A stretch of 64,000 bases of DNA from an uncultured Caulobacterales bacterium (lineage in GTDB: Bacteria > Pseudomonadota > Alphaproteobacteria > Caulobacterales > Maricaulaceae). The notes beneath the pieces are model-generated. The model saw only the letters and a program-made list of their open reading frames with translations. It had not been told where the DNA came from and did no database searches. The stretch covers positions 124,001 to 188,000 of the forward strand of contig CALKXY010000014.1 in assembly GCA_938003545.1 (NCBI GenBank), in the 5' to 3' direction. Both the position numbers and the translations under genes were made by a program. Each line of letters begins with the position of its first letter. The first letter of the stretch is position 1. Of this stretch, positions 1 through 7,967 are shown one piece after another.

Positions 1-223
1 GAAAATAGTTGAAATTGATCACGGGCATGGTTTCAAAACACGCTATGCTCACTTGCATAAGACGTTTGTAAAACGCGGCCAAAAAGTGGATAAGGGCATT
101 AAAGTTGGTGGAATGGGTACGACTGGGCGCAGTACCGCAACCCACCTACATTACGAAGTACATTTCCAAGGCCGGGCCTATGACCCGAACAAGTTTTTGA
201 AAGCAGGACTCTATGTTCAATAA
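1..223 (+). CDS. M23 (LytM-type) zinc metallopeptidase, C-terminal end only
   Basis: The reading frame is open from the left edge (first full codon at base 2) to TAA at 221-223, so only the last 73 residues are present. They contain an H-G-x-G-F-x-T-R-Y-A-H-L motif and a later HLHYEV, the C-terminal half of the M23 catalytic site (HxH zinc and catalytic histidines), followed by the usual D-P-x-x-F/Y-L ending. M23 enzymes are endopeptidases that cut peptidoglycan cross-links in the periplasm. The 3' end overlaps the bactofilin start by 11 nt, a pairing common in Proteobacteria where the peptidase and the bactofilin scaffold act together in cell-shape control. The N-terminal half (membrane anchor, coiled coil) lies outside the window, so catalytic competence cannot be judged. 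Confidence 0.9.
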   Translation, partial: KIVEIDHGHGFKTRYAHLHKTFVKRGQKVDKGIKVGGMGTTGRSTATHLHYEVHFQGRAYDPNKFLKAGLYVQ

Positions 224-647
224 GACAAACAGCCCGTCTGGTGCAGCCTCTCCGTCTAAGACGCCTGCTCCTACTATGGCCCCACGCGCGACATCTAGTG
301 CCGCTCCATCCATACTTGGCCGTGACATCGTCATTACTGGTGACATTAAAACAGACGGTGACGTACAGATTGATGGGCGCCTCGATGGAAATGTTACTGC
401 CGGAACTGTGACCATAGGGGAACAAGGTGCCGTAAATGGAACAATTACAGCGCAAAACGTACACGTACGAGGTAAAGTCACTGGCAAGGTAAACAGCATC
501 ACTGTTGAGCTAGCAGAAACAGCCAACGTTCAAGCTGACCTCACGCAGGACCAATTAATGATTGCAAATGGGGCATTTTTTGACGGTAAATGTGCACGTA
601 AATCCACGAGCCCAACACCGATCAAAGCTGCAAAAAAGTCAGCTTAA
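213..647 (+). CDS. Bactofilin (polymer-forming cytoskeletal protein, DUF583)
   Basis: The 144-residue protein has a disordered Ser/Pro/Ala-rich head (about 1-33), a central region of short beta repeats (about 34-120) rich in Gly, Val, Ile and Asp turns such as DIVITGDIKTDGDVQIDGRL, and a basic tail ending in KKSA. This is the bactofilin right-handed beta-helix plan. Bactofilins self-assemble without nucleotide into membrane-associated filaments that localise peptidoglycan enzymes. The ATG lies inside the end of the upstream M23 peptidase gene, so the two are translationally coupled. A strong terminator follows. A Cys (in FFDGKCARK) sits where many family members have none; no role is inferred. 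Assignment is by repeat pattern and context. Confidence 0.93.
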   Translation: MFNKTNSPSGAASPSKTPAPTMAPRATSSAAPSILGRDIVITGDIKTDGDVQIDGRLDGNVTAGTVTIGEQGAVNGTITAQNVHVRGKVTGKVNSITVELAETANVQADLTQDQLMIANGAFFDGKCARKSTSPTPIKAAKKSA

Positions 648-670
648 CTTACCTTTAAAAATCCATACTA

Positions 671-697
671 AAAAGCCGCCTCAAGGGCGGCTTTTTT
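671..697. terminator. Bidirectional Rho-independent terminator
   Basis: A GC-rich stem (GCCGCC / GGCGGC with a TCAAG loop) is flanked by an A-run on the left and six Ts on the right. It lies between the convergent ends of the bactofilin gene (stop at 647) and parC (stop at 704). Read on either strand it is a hairpin followed by a U-tract. Confidence 0.9.
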
Positions 698-703
698 ATG
701 CGT

Positions 704-2977
704 TTAAAGCCCGTTAGAGGGGTCGAAACTTGTCTTTCGAGAGAACCCTCGAGGCGCTAGACGCCCAGCTTGCGCGCGTTTACCCTCCAGTAATTTCCAA
801 TCGGGAACTTCATTTCGTCTTAAGGCCGTGTCTAAAAATGTAAGCCCAGCCTCGCCAATAAATGTTGTTACATCGGCCAAACCACCATCTTTATACTTTT
901 GCAAACGCACGCCCTTACCGCGTGTCATGGTTGGTAAATCAGCAAGGTCGAATACGAGTATCTTTCTGTTGTCCCCTATTGTGGCAACTTTATCACCCTT
1001 CACTTGGATGACGCGGAGGGCCTCAGCATTCCCTTTAACATTGAGCGTTTTCCGGCCGCCCCGTGTACTTGCGATTATATCGGCCTCTGAAACGCGGAAG
1101 CCGTAACCGTCGTTACTCGCTACGATCAACTCTCGTTCGGGATTATGAACAAACAACCCAATCGGATTGTGGTCATTTTCTAGATCTACAAGAAGACGAA
1201 TAGGTTCGCCGTTCCCACGCCCGCCCGGCAATTTATCTGCGGTCAACGTGTAAAACTTGCCATTCGTAGCAAAAACAATGATCTTATCTGTCGTTTCCGC
1301 GTGGACAGCGAAGGCTAGCTCGTCACCTTCTTTGAACTTCAACGTCGTTAAATCATCCAACTTACCCTTTAGAGCACGTATCCAGCCCTTTTGTGACATG
1401 ACAACAGTGATAGGTTCTTTCGTAATAAAGGCCGTTGCTAAATCTATATCGATTTCAGGCGCGACATCAAAAGTCGACCGACGTTTTCCTAGTTCAGTTT
1501 TTGGGCCATAAATGTCGCGAACGTCTCGAACTTGCGAGGCAATCGTGTCCCATTGCAGGCTTTCCGTTGAAACAAGCTCATTGAGCTTATCACGCTCGAT
1601 GGACAGCTTGTCATGCTCCGTCTTAATCTCAATCTCTTGCAATTTATTTAGAGCACGCAAGCGCATATTTAAGATAGCATCAGCCTGACGTTCGGTCAGA
1701 TTGAACGCTTTTATCAACTCCAACTTGGGCTTGTCTTCGAACCGTATAATCCGAATGACTTCGTCCAGATTAAGGAAGGCAATCATATATCCGTCGAGCA
1801 CTTCCAAACGGTCAGCAATTTTTGCAAGACGTTGATTAGAGCGCCGTAAGAGAACCACGCGGCGATGATCTAGCCAACTCTGTAAAACCTCTCGTAAATC
1901 CATAACGCGCGGTGTTCGCGTGGCATCCAAGACATTCATATTCAGGCTAACACGGTTTTCTAGCTCAGAGATTTTGAACAGGCTCTCCATCAATAGCGCC
2001 GGATCAATATTTTTACTGCGCGGCTCCAGAACGATACGAATATCCTCTGCGCTCTCATCGCGAACATCTATGAGCCCTGGCGATTTCTTAAGTTCGATCA
2101 CTTCGGCTAATTTTTCAATCAAGCGAGATTTTTGAACTTGGTAAGGAATTTCTGTAACAATGATTTGGTATTGTCCGCGTCCCAAATCCTCCGTGTGCCA
2201 CCGCGCACGAACTTTAAAACCACCTTTGCCCGTCTTGTAACTTTCCAACATAGACTCTTGTGGTTCAACGATAATACCGCCTGTCGGTAAGTCCGGTCCC
2301 AACACAAAATTCATCAAGGTTTCAACGCGCGCATTCGGTGTTTTGATAAGATGCAGGGCCGCGCTGCACAGCTCTGCAGCATTATGCGGCGGGATTGAGG
2401 TCGCCATGCCCACCGCGATGCCTTGAGAGCCGTTGGCAAGCAGATTTGGGAAGCCCGCAGGTAGAACGAGCGGTTCTTCGTCTTCTTCGTTATAAGTAGG
2501 GCCGAAATCTACAGCATCTTCATCAAGGCCAGCCAAAAGCGCGACACCTGCTGCCGTCATTTTGGCTTCTGTGTATCGCATAGCCGCCGGGCTATCGCCA
2601 TCAATATTGCCGAAGTTCCCTTGTCCATCAACTAATGGATAACGCGTTGCGAATGACTGCGAGAGTTTCACGAGGGCGTCATAAATTGAGGCATCCCCAT
2701 GCGGATGATATTGCCCCATCACGTCACCAACGATCCGCGCTGATTTCTTATGGGACGTTTCTGGATTCAACTTCAGTTGACGCATCGCGTAAAGAATACG
2801 TCTGTGAACAGGTTTTAGGCCGTCCCTGACATCCGGTAGAGCGCGCTGTGTAATCGTCGATAGCGCATATGCCAGATAACGTGACGAGAGCGCCGTATCG
2901 AAATGCTCTTCAATAATAGCATTTTCAGGCACGCCATTGTCGCCATTTTTAGATTTAGTCTTGGGAGTCTTCGCCAT
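704..2977 (-). CDS. parC: DNA topoisomerase IV subunit A
   Basis: This 757-residue protein is the DNA-breaking subunit of topoisomerase IV, which with ParE decatenates daughter chromosomes. The winged-helix region holds the HPHGD motif (91-95) and [10 protein letters not shown] with catalytic Tyr135. The length and the weak GyrA-box (about [12 protein letters not shown] in the C-terminal blades) favour ParC over GyrA, which is longer and has a strict QRRGGKG box. At the position of E. coli Ser80 in the quinolone pocket the residue is Ala96, and Asp100 replaces Glu84. It is the last gene of the minus-strand rsh-recO run, 75 nt after recO, and ends at a shared terminator. The ATG is followed by a short Lys-rich head. 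Confidence 0.96.
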   Translation of the reverse strand: MAKTPKTKSKNGDNGVPENAIIEEHFDTALSSRYLAYALSTITQRALPDVRDGLKPVHRRILYAMRQLKLNPETSHKKSARIVGDVMGQYHPHGDASIYDALVKLSQSFATRYPLVDGQGNFGNIDGDSPAAMRYTEAKMTAAGVALLAGLDEDAVDFGPTYNEEDEEPLVLPAGFPNLLANGSQGIAVGMATSIPPHNAAELCSAALHLIKTPNARVETLMNFVLGPDLPTGGIIVEPQESMLESYKTGKGGFKVRARWHTEDLGRGQYQIIVTEIPYQVQKSRLIEKLAEVIELKKSPGLIDVRDESAEDIRIVLEPRSKNIDPALLMESLFKISELENRVSLNMNVLDATRTPRVMDLREVLQSWLDHRRVVLLRRSNQRLAKIADRLEVLDGYMIAFLNLDEVIRIIRFEDKPKLELIKAFNLTERQADAILNMRLRALNKLQEIEIKTEHDKLSIERDKLNELVSTESLQWDTIASQVRDVRDIYGPKTELGKRRSTFDVAPEIDIDLATAFITKEPITVVMSQKGWIRALKGKLDDLTTLKFKEGDELAFAVHAETTDKIIVFATNGKFYTLTADKLPGGRGNGEPIRLLVDLENDHNPIGLFVHNPERELIVASNDGYGFRVSEADIIASTRGGRKTLNVKGNAEALRVIQVKGDKVATIGDNRKILVFDLADLPTMTRGKGVRLQKYKDGGLADVTTFIGEAGLTFLDTALRRNEVPDWKLLEGKRAQAGRLAPRGFSRKTSFDPSNGL

Positions 2978-3052
2978 GGGACGTCCGCGCCTTTCGAATC
3001 ACTTACTCTTAGCTAGCAAAGTCCCAGCCTGACTGCGCCTAAAACTGCAGCT

Positions 3053-3793
3053 TTATTGGGGATGAGGTAGAAAACCTTCAGCTATCAATCGATCAATCAT
3101 GACGGCACGCGCCTCAGGCAGGGTTCGATTCACCTCCCATTGCACGCGCGTCTCTAAAAAATACCCTGTTAGCCGCAAGCCGTCTTTTATATCCAAAGCA
3201 GAGGCTTGGCCTTCACCCCGCATGAAACCGGGAAGTCTCAACATTTTATCGCCATAAGGCGCAGCTGATTCTGTGCATACAGCCCGGCCAGACCTCGGTG
3301 AAACATGTGTTAGGTTGTCCGTTACGCCTGTAGCTGCGCAGCTCGTGAGGTCTAAACCATACCCAAGAGCAGCAAGAAGACCCGCTTCCCAGCGCACATA
3401 AAGCGCCGGCCAAATATCAGGATTGTCTAGCCGTGATACGACAATGGAGAAAACATCATGAAGTGCAGGATAAGCCTCTCTTTCGGGTAGAAGCTCCTGC
3501 GTCATATTACAAAGCGCGTTTAGTCCAGCAAGACTAAGGCGGTCATCCATCAATTCTGCAGAACGGCTATCAATGGCTTCTAACGTGTAATAACCGAGAT
3601 GCTCCTCTAAGCGCCCATGCCAATCAACGGTGACTCGGTTTCCGGGCTGTAAGACAGGACGCATACGCCTGCCCGTTCCACCTCTAACCAAGCCGGGGTG
3701 GCGGCCTTTATCACGTGTGAAGACCTCTATAATTGCAGAAGTCTCGCCGTGCTTTCGACTACTGAGAATATATCCTTCTGCAGACCAATCCAT
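3053..3793 (-). CDS. recO: DNA repair protein RecO
   Basis: RecO anneals single-stranded DNA and with RecR loads RecA at gaps in the RecFOR pathway. The 246-residue product starts with the family N-terminus (MDWSAEGYILSSRKHGETSAI), an OB-fold with the G-x-x-R-P-x-L-Q-P-G-N stretch near residue 45, followed by the helical C-terminal domain with the R-x-E-x-x-L-L-A-x-L-G-x-G-L-D-L-T-x-C segment. Few cysteines remain in the C-terminal region, so a full zinc knot as in some homologues is not evident. The gene starts 3 nt after the era stop, the standard alphaproteobacterial order era-recO, and is read in one operon with it. Confidence 0.95.
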   Translation of the reverse strand: MDWSAEGYILSSRKHGETSAIIEVFTRDKGRHPGLVRGGTGRRMRPVLQPGNRVTVDWHGRLEEHLGYYTLEAIDSRSAELMDDRLSLAGLNALCNMTQELLPEREAYPALHDVFSIVVSRLDNPDIWPALYVRWEAGLLAALGYGLDLTSCAATGVTDNLTHVSPRSGRAVCTESAAPYGDKMLRLPGFMRGEGQASALDIKDGLRLTGYFLETRVQWEVNRTLPEARAVMIDRLIAEGFLPHPQ

Positions 3794-3796
3794 GGA

Positions 3797-4750
3797 TTAT
3801 ACGTCGAATTCCAATCCCATACCCGTATAGCGGGCTTGGTCATCTTTCCATTTATCACGCACTTTAACGAAAAGGAAAAGATGGACCTTACGCCCCAACC
3901 AATCTTGCATGTCGCGGCGCGCTGCCGCTCCGATGTCTTTGATGGTTTTGCCGCCCTTACCCAAAACAATTGGTTTTTGAGAAGACCGGCGAACATAGAT
4001 AACTTGCTCTATTCGGACATCACCACTTTTCAGCTCTTTCCAGGCCTCAGTTTCGACCATGCTCATATAGGGCAGCTCGTCATGAAGGCGCAGGAACAGC
4101 TTCTCACGTGTGATCTCTGCGGCCATTAGGCGCGAAGGAATATCAGCAGCCTGATCGGTTGGGTAAAGGAGCGGGCCTTCAGGCATAGCATCCGCCAAGG
4201 CGAAGGATAGGTTTTCAATACCTTCGCCATTGCGGGCGGATGTCATGAAGATTTGCGAGTAAACCTCCATAGCGTTAAATTCTTCAATAAGAGGCAACAC
4301 CATGTCATGTGCAATTTCATCAATCTTGTTCAGAACGAGATAGGCATTCGCACGCCGTTTTTTTAAACCCTTGGCAACATTCTTTGTATCATCGACCGAG
4401 AGTCGATCTTGTGAGCCTCCCGTGCCGTTTTGCTGACGCAACCATGCAGGGGCATCAACAACGTGAACAATCAGGTTACTATCATCAGCGCCCGTCCACG
4501 CCGCATGCACCATGGACTTTGCAAGCCTGTCAGATTCATTAGGCGAAAATATTCCAGGCGTATCGACTAAAACGACCTGAGAATCCTGCTCTTCGCGAGT
4601 TTTTAACATCGCAATTGCACGAATTTGGAACCGCGTTGTTTGTACTTTATGCGTTACAATTGAGACTTTCTCGCCGACCAAAGCATTGGTAAGCGTTGAC
4701 TTCCCAGCATTGGGTGCGCCGACAATTGCGGCAAAACCTGCACGTGTCAT
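3797..4750 (-). CDS. era: GTPase Era, ribosome assembly factor
   Basis: Era is a GTPase that binds the 3' end of 16S rRNA during 30S maturation. Visible are G1 (GAPNAGKST, residues 11-19), G3 (DTPG), G4 (NKID) and a C-terminal KH RNA-binding domain with G-K-G-G-K-T-I-K-D-I-G. I chose the ATG at 4750, not the upstream in-frame ATG at 4759: it forms an ATGA overlap with the rnc stop and has an AGGA 8 nt upstream, whereas for the 4759 start that same AAGGA would touch the start codon. This gives 317 residues. rnc-era pairing is near universal in Proteobacteria; recO follows after 3 nt. Confidence 0.96.
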   Translation of the reverse strand: MTRAGFAAIVGAPNAGKSTLTNALVGEKVSIVTHKVQTTRFQIRAIAMLKTREEQDSQVVLVDTPGIFSPNESDRLAKSMVHAAWTGADDSNLIVHVVDAPAWLRQQNGTGGSQDRLSVDDTKNVAKGLKKRRANAYLVLNKIDEIAHDMVLPLIEEFNAMEVYSQIFMTSARNGEGIENLSFALADAMPEGPLLYPTDQAADIPSRLMAAEITREKLFLRLHDELPYMSMVETEAWKELKSGDVRIEQVIYVRRSSQKPIVLGKGGKTIKDIGAAARRDMQDWLGRKVHLFLFVKVRDKWKDDQARYTGMGLEFDV

Positions 4751-5448
4751 GATGGCCATCCTTCAAGGAGATGTACGGCTGCAAAACGCTCTGCGTCACG
4801 TTTTGATTTACCCGTACCTTTTGCTGTGCCGATACCATCGACACTGACTTGGATCACAAATAAAGGTCTGTGGTCAGGACCGCTACGTTCGAGAATTTCG
4901 TATTTTGGAAGAACCTGCCCGACAGCCATCGCGCGTTCTTGCAATTCGGTTTTCGGGTCTTTGGCTGATTTTTGAACAACTTGCTCTAACACTGGTAACC
5001 AGAACCGATCATAGAATTTTTTAGCTTCGCCATATCCACCATCGAGATAAATCGCGGCAATCAAGGCTTCGCAGGCATCCCCAAGGATAGACGTCTTTTC
5101 ACGTCCACCTTGACGATCCTCTGCCGTAGACAACAGCAGGGCGTCGCCGATACTGACCTCTCGCGCGATCTGAGCACAGGTTTCTTTTCGAACCATGGCG
5201 TTCAATCTTCGAGCTAACGTCCCCTCAGATTCGGAAGAGTAGTGGAATAAAGCCGCTGCCGTAAGTAAACCTAAAACGCGATCTCCAAGGAATTCAAGCC
5301 GTTCATTATCGGCTGTCGAACGTTGGCCATCGCCATATGAGCTATGGGTCATTGCACATACAAGAATATCAATATCTTGGAATGTATACCCAATACGCGC
5401 TTCGAGCGCACTTAGACGAGGATAACGGCCTTCTCCAACTAACTTCAT
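4747..5448 (-). CDS. rnc: Ribonuclease III
   Basis: RNase III cleaves double-stranded RNA in rRNA precursors and regulatory duplexes. The signature NERLEFLGDRVL with its acidic metal ligands is present, as is the second acidic patch near EALIAAIYLDGG, followed by a C-terminal dsRNA-binding domain (DPKTELQERA...GKSKRDAERFAA). The longest ORF starts at 5466, but the ATG at 5448 makes an ATGA overlap with the lepB stop and gives a normal 233-residue product (MKLVGEGRYPRL...), so I use it. Its stop in turn overlaps the era start. lepB-rnc-era is the usual proteobacterial order. Confidence 0.96.
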   Translation of the reverse strand: MKLVGEGRYPRLSALEARIGYTFQDIDILVCAMTHSSYGDGQRSTADNERLEFLGDRVLGLLTAAALFHYSSESEGTLARRLNAMVRKETCAQIAREVSIGDALLLSTAEDRQGGREKTSILGDACEALIAAIYLDGGYGEAKKFYDRFWLPVLEQVVQKSAKDPKTELQERAMAVGQVLPKYEILERSGPDHRPLFVIQVSVDGIGTAKGTGKSKRDAERFAAVHLLEGWPS

Positions 5449-6218
5449 TTTATAACCTTGAACCAACGATCACTACGCATCTTTATCCATGTCCAAGGTT
5501 TTTTGAGTTCAAAGTCATCACTCACAGAGAGCAATACGATCTCAGCTTTACCTATAATGTTTTCTTTGGGCACAATACCTGCACCGCCTTCTGCGACAGA
5601 GACACGGCTATCATAAGAATGATCCCGATTATCGCCCATCATAAAGTAATAACCCGATGGAACTGTCCGGAGTTCTGTATTGTCCAGACGGCTGTTTTTC
5701 TGCGAATCCATAACGCGGTGCGCGTTTCCATTGGAAAATGTCTCAATCAAAACATCTGCCGTTTCCGTATTCCCAAACTGGTTTACATAACCTTCTGTTC
5801 CTGATGTTTCGACAACTACGCGCGTTCCGTTGATATATAGGAGACCTTGTTTCATTTGAACTTGGTCACCCGGCAACCCAACAACTCGCTTTATGAAATT
5901 CTTTGTGTCGCCTTCGGGGCGGAAAACGATGACATCACCGCGCTTTAACTCACGCTCGAATAAGCGGCCTTTTTTAACTGGAAATGGAAAAGGTGTCGCA
6001 GCGTGGCGGCCATACCCTACAGTGAATTTCGATGTGATGATATAATCACCCTTGACCAATCCAGGGGCCATAGAACCTGATGGAATATGGAAAGGTTTAA
6101 AGAGGAAGGTGCTTATGAAAAACGCGATCCCTAATGCCCAGAGTATTGTTGAAACCGTTTCTCTTAACACGCCTTTGGTGTTTTCTTCCTCTTCTACCAT
6201 TTCAACGTCATCGCTCAT
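5445..6218 (-). CDS. lepB: Signal peptidase I
   Basis: This inner-membrane serine protease removes signal peptides from exported proteins. A cytoplasmic acidic head is followed by one clear hydrophobic segment (about residues 21-42), then the catalytic box IPSGSMAPGL with nucleophile Ser49 and the general-base box FIKRVVGLPGD with Lys110. The C-terminal GDNRDHSYDSR box is also present. At 257 residues with one evident transmembrane segment it is the short alphaproteobacterial form rather than the E. coli two-segment form. It overlaps acpS upstream and rnc downstream by ATGA. Confidence 0.96.
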   Translation of the reverse strand: MSDDVEMVEEEENTKGVLRETVSTILWALGIAFFISTFLFKPFHIPSGSMAPGLVKGDYIITSKFTVGYGRHAATPFPFPVKKGRLFERELKRGDVIVFRPEGDTKNFIKRVVGLPGDQVQMKQGLLYINGTRVVVETSGTEGYVNQFGNTETADVLIETFSNGNAHRVMDSQKNSRLDNTELRTVPSGYYFMMGDNRDHSYDSRVSVAEGGAGIVPKENIIGKAEIVLLSVSDDFELKKPWTWIKMRSDRWFKVIK

Positions 6219-6628
6219 GGCGTCTGTGTAACGTTTGGAACCGCTTCGGCAATCGCAAATGCAGTGGCGTAAGGATAATCATCAGATAGCGAGAGATGGA
6301 TGTTTAAGACGTGATTTGAAGGACAAATGGCAGATCCTCGATCAAGAGCGTCTTTCAACAAAGTAACGACAGGCCGCCCTGACGGATCATTTACAACAAC
6401 CACTGACAACCAGCCTAGACTACCCGTATCGTGTCCTGCGATAGCTTTGGCAACAGCTTCTTTAGCTGCAAATCGTTTGGCATAGCTCATTCCAGGGCGA
6501 GCTTTACGCTCGCAATAAGCCTGCTCACTTGCCGTAAACGTCTTGTTTAAAAACCGTGAGCCGAACTTGTCGATGGAGTTTTCAATCCTTCGAATGTCAC
6601 AAATATCAGTACCAATGCCTAAGATCAT
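6215..6628 (-). CDS. acpS: Holo-[acyl-carrier-protein] synthase
   Basis: AcpS transfers 4'-phosphopantetheine from CoA to the serine of acyl carrier protein, activating fatty acid synthesis. The 137-residue product has the family's N-terminal GIGTDICDIRRIE with the metal-binding Asp, and the second signature RFAAKEAVAKA. It lies between pdxJ and lepB with ATGA overlaps on both sides, the conserved alphaproteobacterial order pdxJ-acpS-lepB. Confidence 0.96.
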   Translation of the reverse strand: MILGIGTDICDIRRIENSIDKFGSRFLNKTFTASEQAYCERKARPGMSYAKRFAAKEAVAKAIAGHDTGSLGWLSVVVVNDPSGRPVVTLLKDALDRGSAICPSNHVLNIHLSLSDDYPYATAFAIAEAVPNVTQTP

Positions 6629-7380
6629 ACGGCCCGCGCATCCATCACGATCTGGCGCATCTCATGTATCGCTGGCTCTAGCCCTAAGAATACAGCCTCT
6701 CCGATGATGAAATGCCCAATATTCAATTCCATACATTCTGGAATAGCGGCGATGGGCGCTACATTGTCAAAGGTAAGGCCGTGACCAAAATGAACCTCTA
6801 GCCCAAGCTCGGTTGCCAGTTTCGCAGATTGTTGAAAAATCTCGACATAGGCCGCAGCTTTTTCATAATCACCCTCATCAAGCGCGTGGGCATATGCACC
6901 CGTATGAAACTCTATGACTTCAGCTTCCGTGCGTGCTGCCGCTCGTATTTGTTCTTCGACAGCCTCAATGAAAAGGGAGACACGAGAGCCATTTTCTTTC
7001 AGAGCCCGCACAATAGGGGCAATTTGATTGTGACCAGCAGCAACATCTAATCCGCCTTCAGTCGTGCGTTCTTCACGGCGTTCGGGCACAATACAAACGG
7101 CTTTAGGCCTAAGGTTTAGCGCAATGGCCAACATTTCCGATGTTGCAGCCAACTCCATGTTAAGAGGAACCTTCTCGCTTTCACACAGCTTTTGAAGCCG
7201 CACCATATCATCATCTCGCATGTGGCGGCGATCCTCGCGCAAATGCGCCGTTATGCCATCCGCGCCTGCTTGGATCGCCATATATGCACCCGCAACTGGG
7301 TCCGGGTGATCACCACCTCGAGCATTTCGGATTGTCGCAATATGGTCAATATTCACGCCAAGGCGTGGGAGTGATTTCAT
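6625..7380 (-). CDS. pdxJ: Pyridoxine 5'-phosphate synthase
   Basis: PdxJ condenses 1-deoxyxylulose 5-phosphate with 3-amino-2-oxopropyl phosphate to pyridoxine 5'-phosphate, the last ring-forming step of DXP-dependent vitamin B6 synthesis. The 251-residue TIM barrel starts [17 protein letters not shown], the family signature, and contains the [15 protein letters not shown] stretch and the late G-H-G-L-T phosphate-binding motif. Its ATG overlaps the pyrE stop by ATGA, and its own stop overlaps acpS the same way. Confidence 0.97.
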   Translation of the reverse strand: MKSLPRLGVNIDHIATIRNARGGDHPDPVAGAYMAIQAGADGITAHLREDRRHMRDDDMVRLQKLCESEKVPLNMELAATSEMLAIALNLRPKAVCIVPERREERTTEGGLDVAAGHNQIAPIVRALKENGSRVSLFIEAVEEQIRAAARTEAEVIEFHTGAYAHALDEGDYEKAAAYVEIFQQSAKLATELGLEVHFGHGLTFDNVAPIAAIPECMELNIGHFIIGEAVFLGLEPAIHEMRQIVMDARAV

Positions 7381-7964
7381 GACAAGCCCCGGCTACCGGG
7401 TTTAATTGCAAGTAAATCAACTAAGTTTTCAGGTAAATCATTTGGATCGTAATCTGGGAATCGCTTGGCAGCCAGGCTGACTAAAGGCACGCCAATGTCC
7501 GCCTCCCCGTTTGATCGATCAAAAATGCAAGCCCCTGCAATTATATTTGCCCCAGTTTCAGCCGTAATCGCTGCGATACATTCGCGAGATGACAACCCTG
7601 TTGTGACGATATCCTCGACCATCAAAACCTTGGCTCCTGGCTTGATCGTGAAACCGCGCCGTAATGTGAACTTCCCATCAACACGCTCAACGAATAGGGA
7701 ATCTATGCCCATGTGACGTGCAGTTTCGTACCCTGGAATCACTCCGCCCATTGCAGGTGCGATAATCACGTCGGGTTGAACATCCAGCGTCGTTTTGACT
7801 TTATCGGCTAGGGCCTTGCAGACTTTCTCAGTCAGTCGAGGGTTCTGAAATATCAGTGCTTTTTGTAAAAAAACCGAACTCCTACGGCCAGACGATAAGA
7901 TAAAGTGTCCCTCAAGAAGGGCTCCAGCTTCACGGAAAACATCGAGAACATCATCAGTATTCAT
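7377..7964 (-). CDS. pyrE: Orotate phosphoribosyltransferase
   Basis: PyrE makes orotidine 5'-phosphate from orotate and PRPP in pyrimidine synthesis. The 195-residue protein has the opening FLSSGRRS-like segment ([17 protein letters not shown]) and the PRPP-binding loop [14 protein letters not shown]. It begins 3 nt after the rsh stop and overlaps pdxJ, so it is in the same transcript. Confidence 0.96.
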   Translation of the reverse strand: MNTDDVLDVFREAGALLEGHFILSSGRRSSVFLQKALIFQNPRLTEKVCKALADKVKTTLDVQPDVIIAPAMGGVIPGYETARHMGIDSLFVERVDGKFTLRRGFTIKPGAKVLMVEDIVTTGLSSRECIAAITAETGANIIAGACIFDRSNGEADIGVPLVSLAAKRFPDYDPNDLPENLVDLLAIKPGSRGLS

Positions 7965-7967
7965 GGA

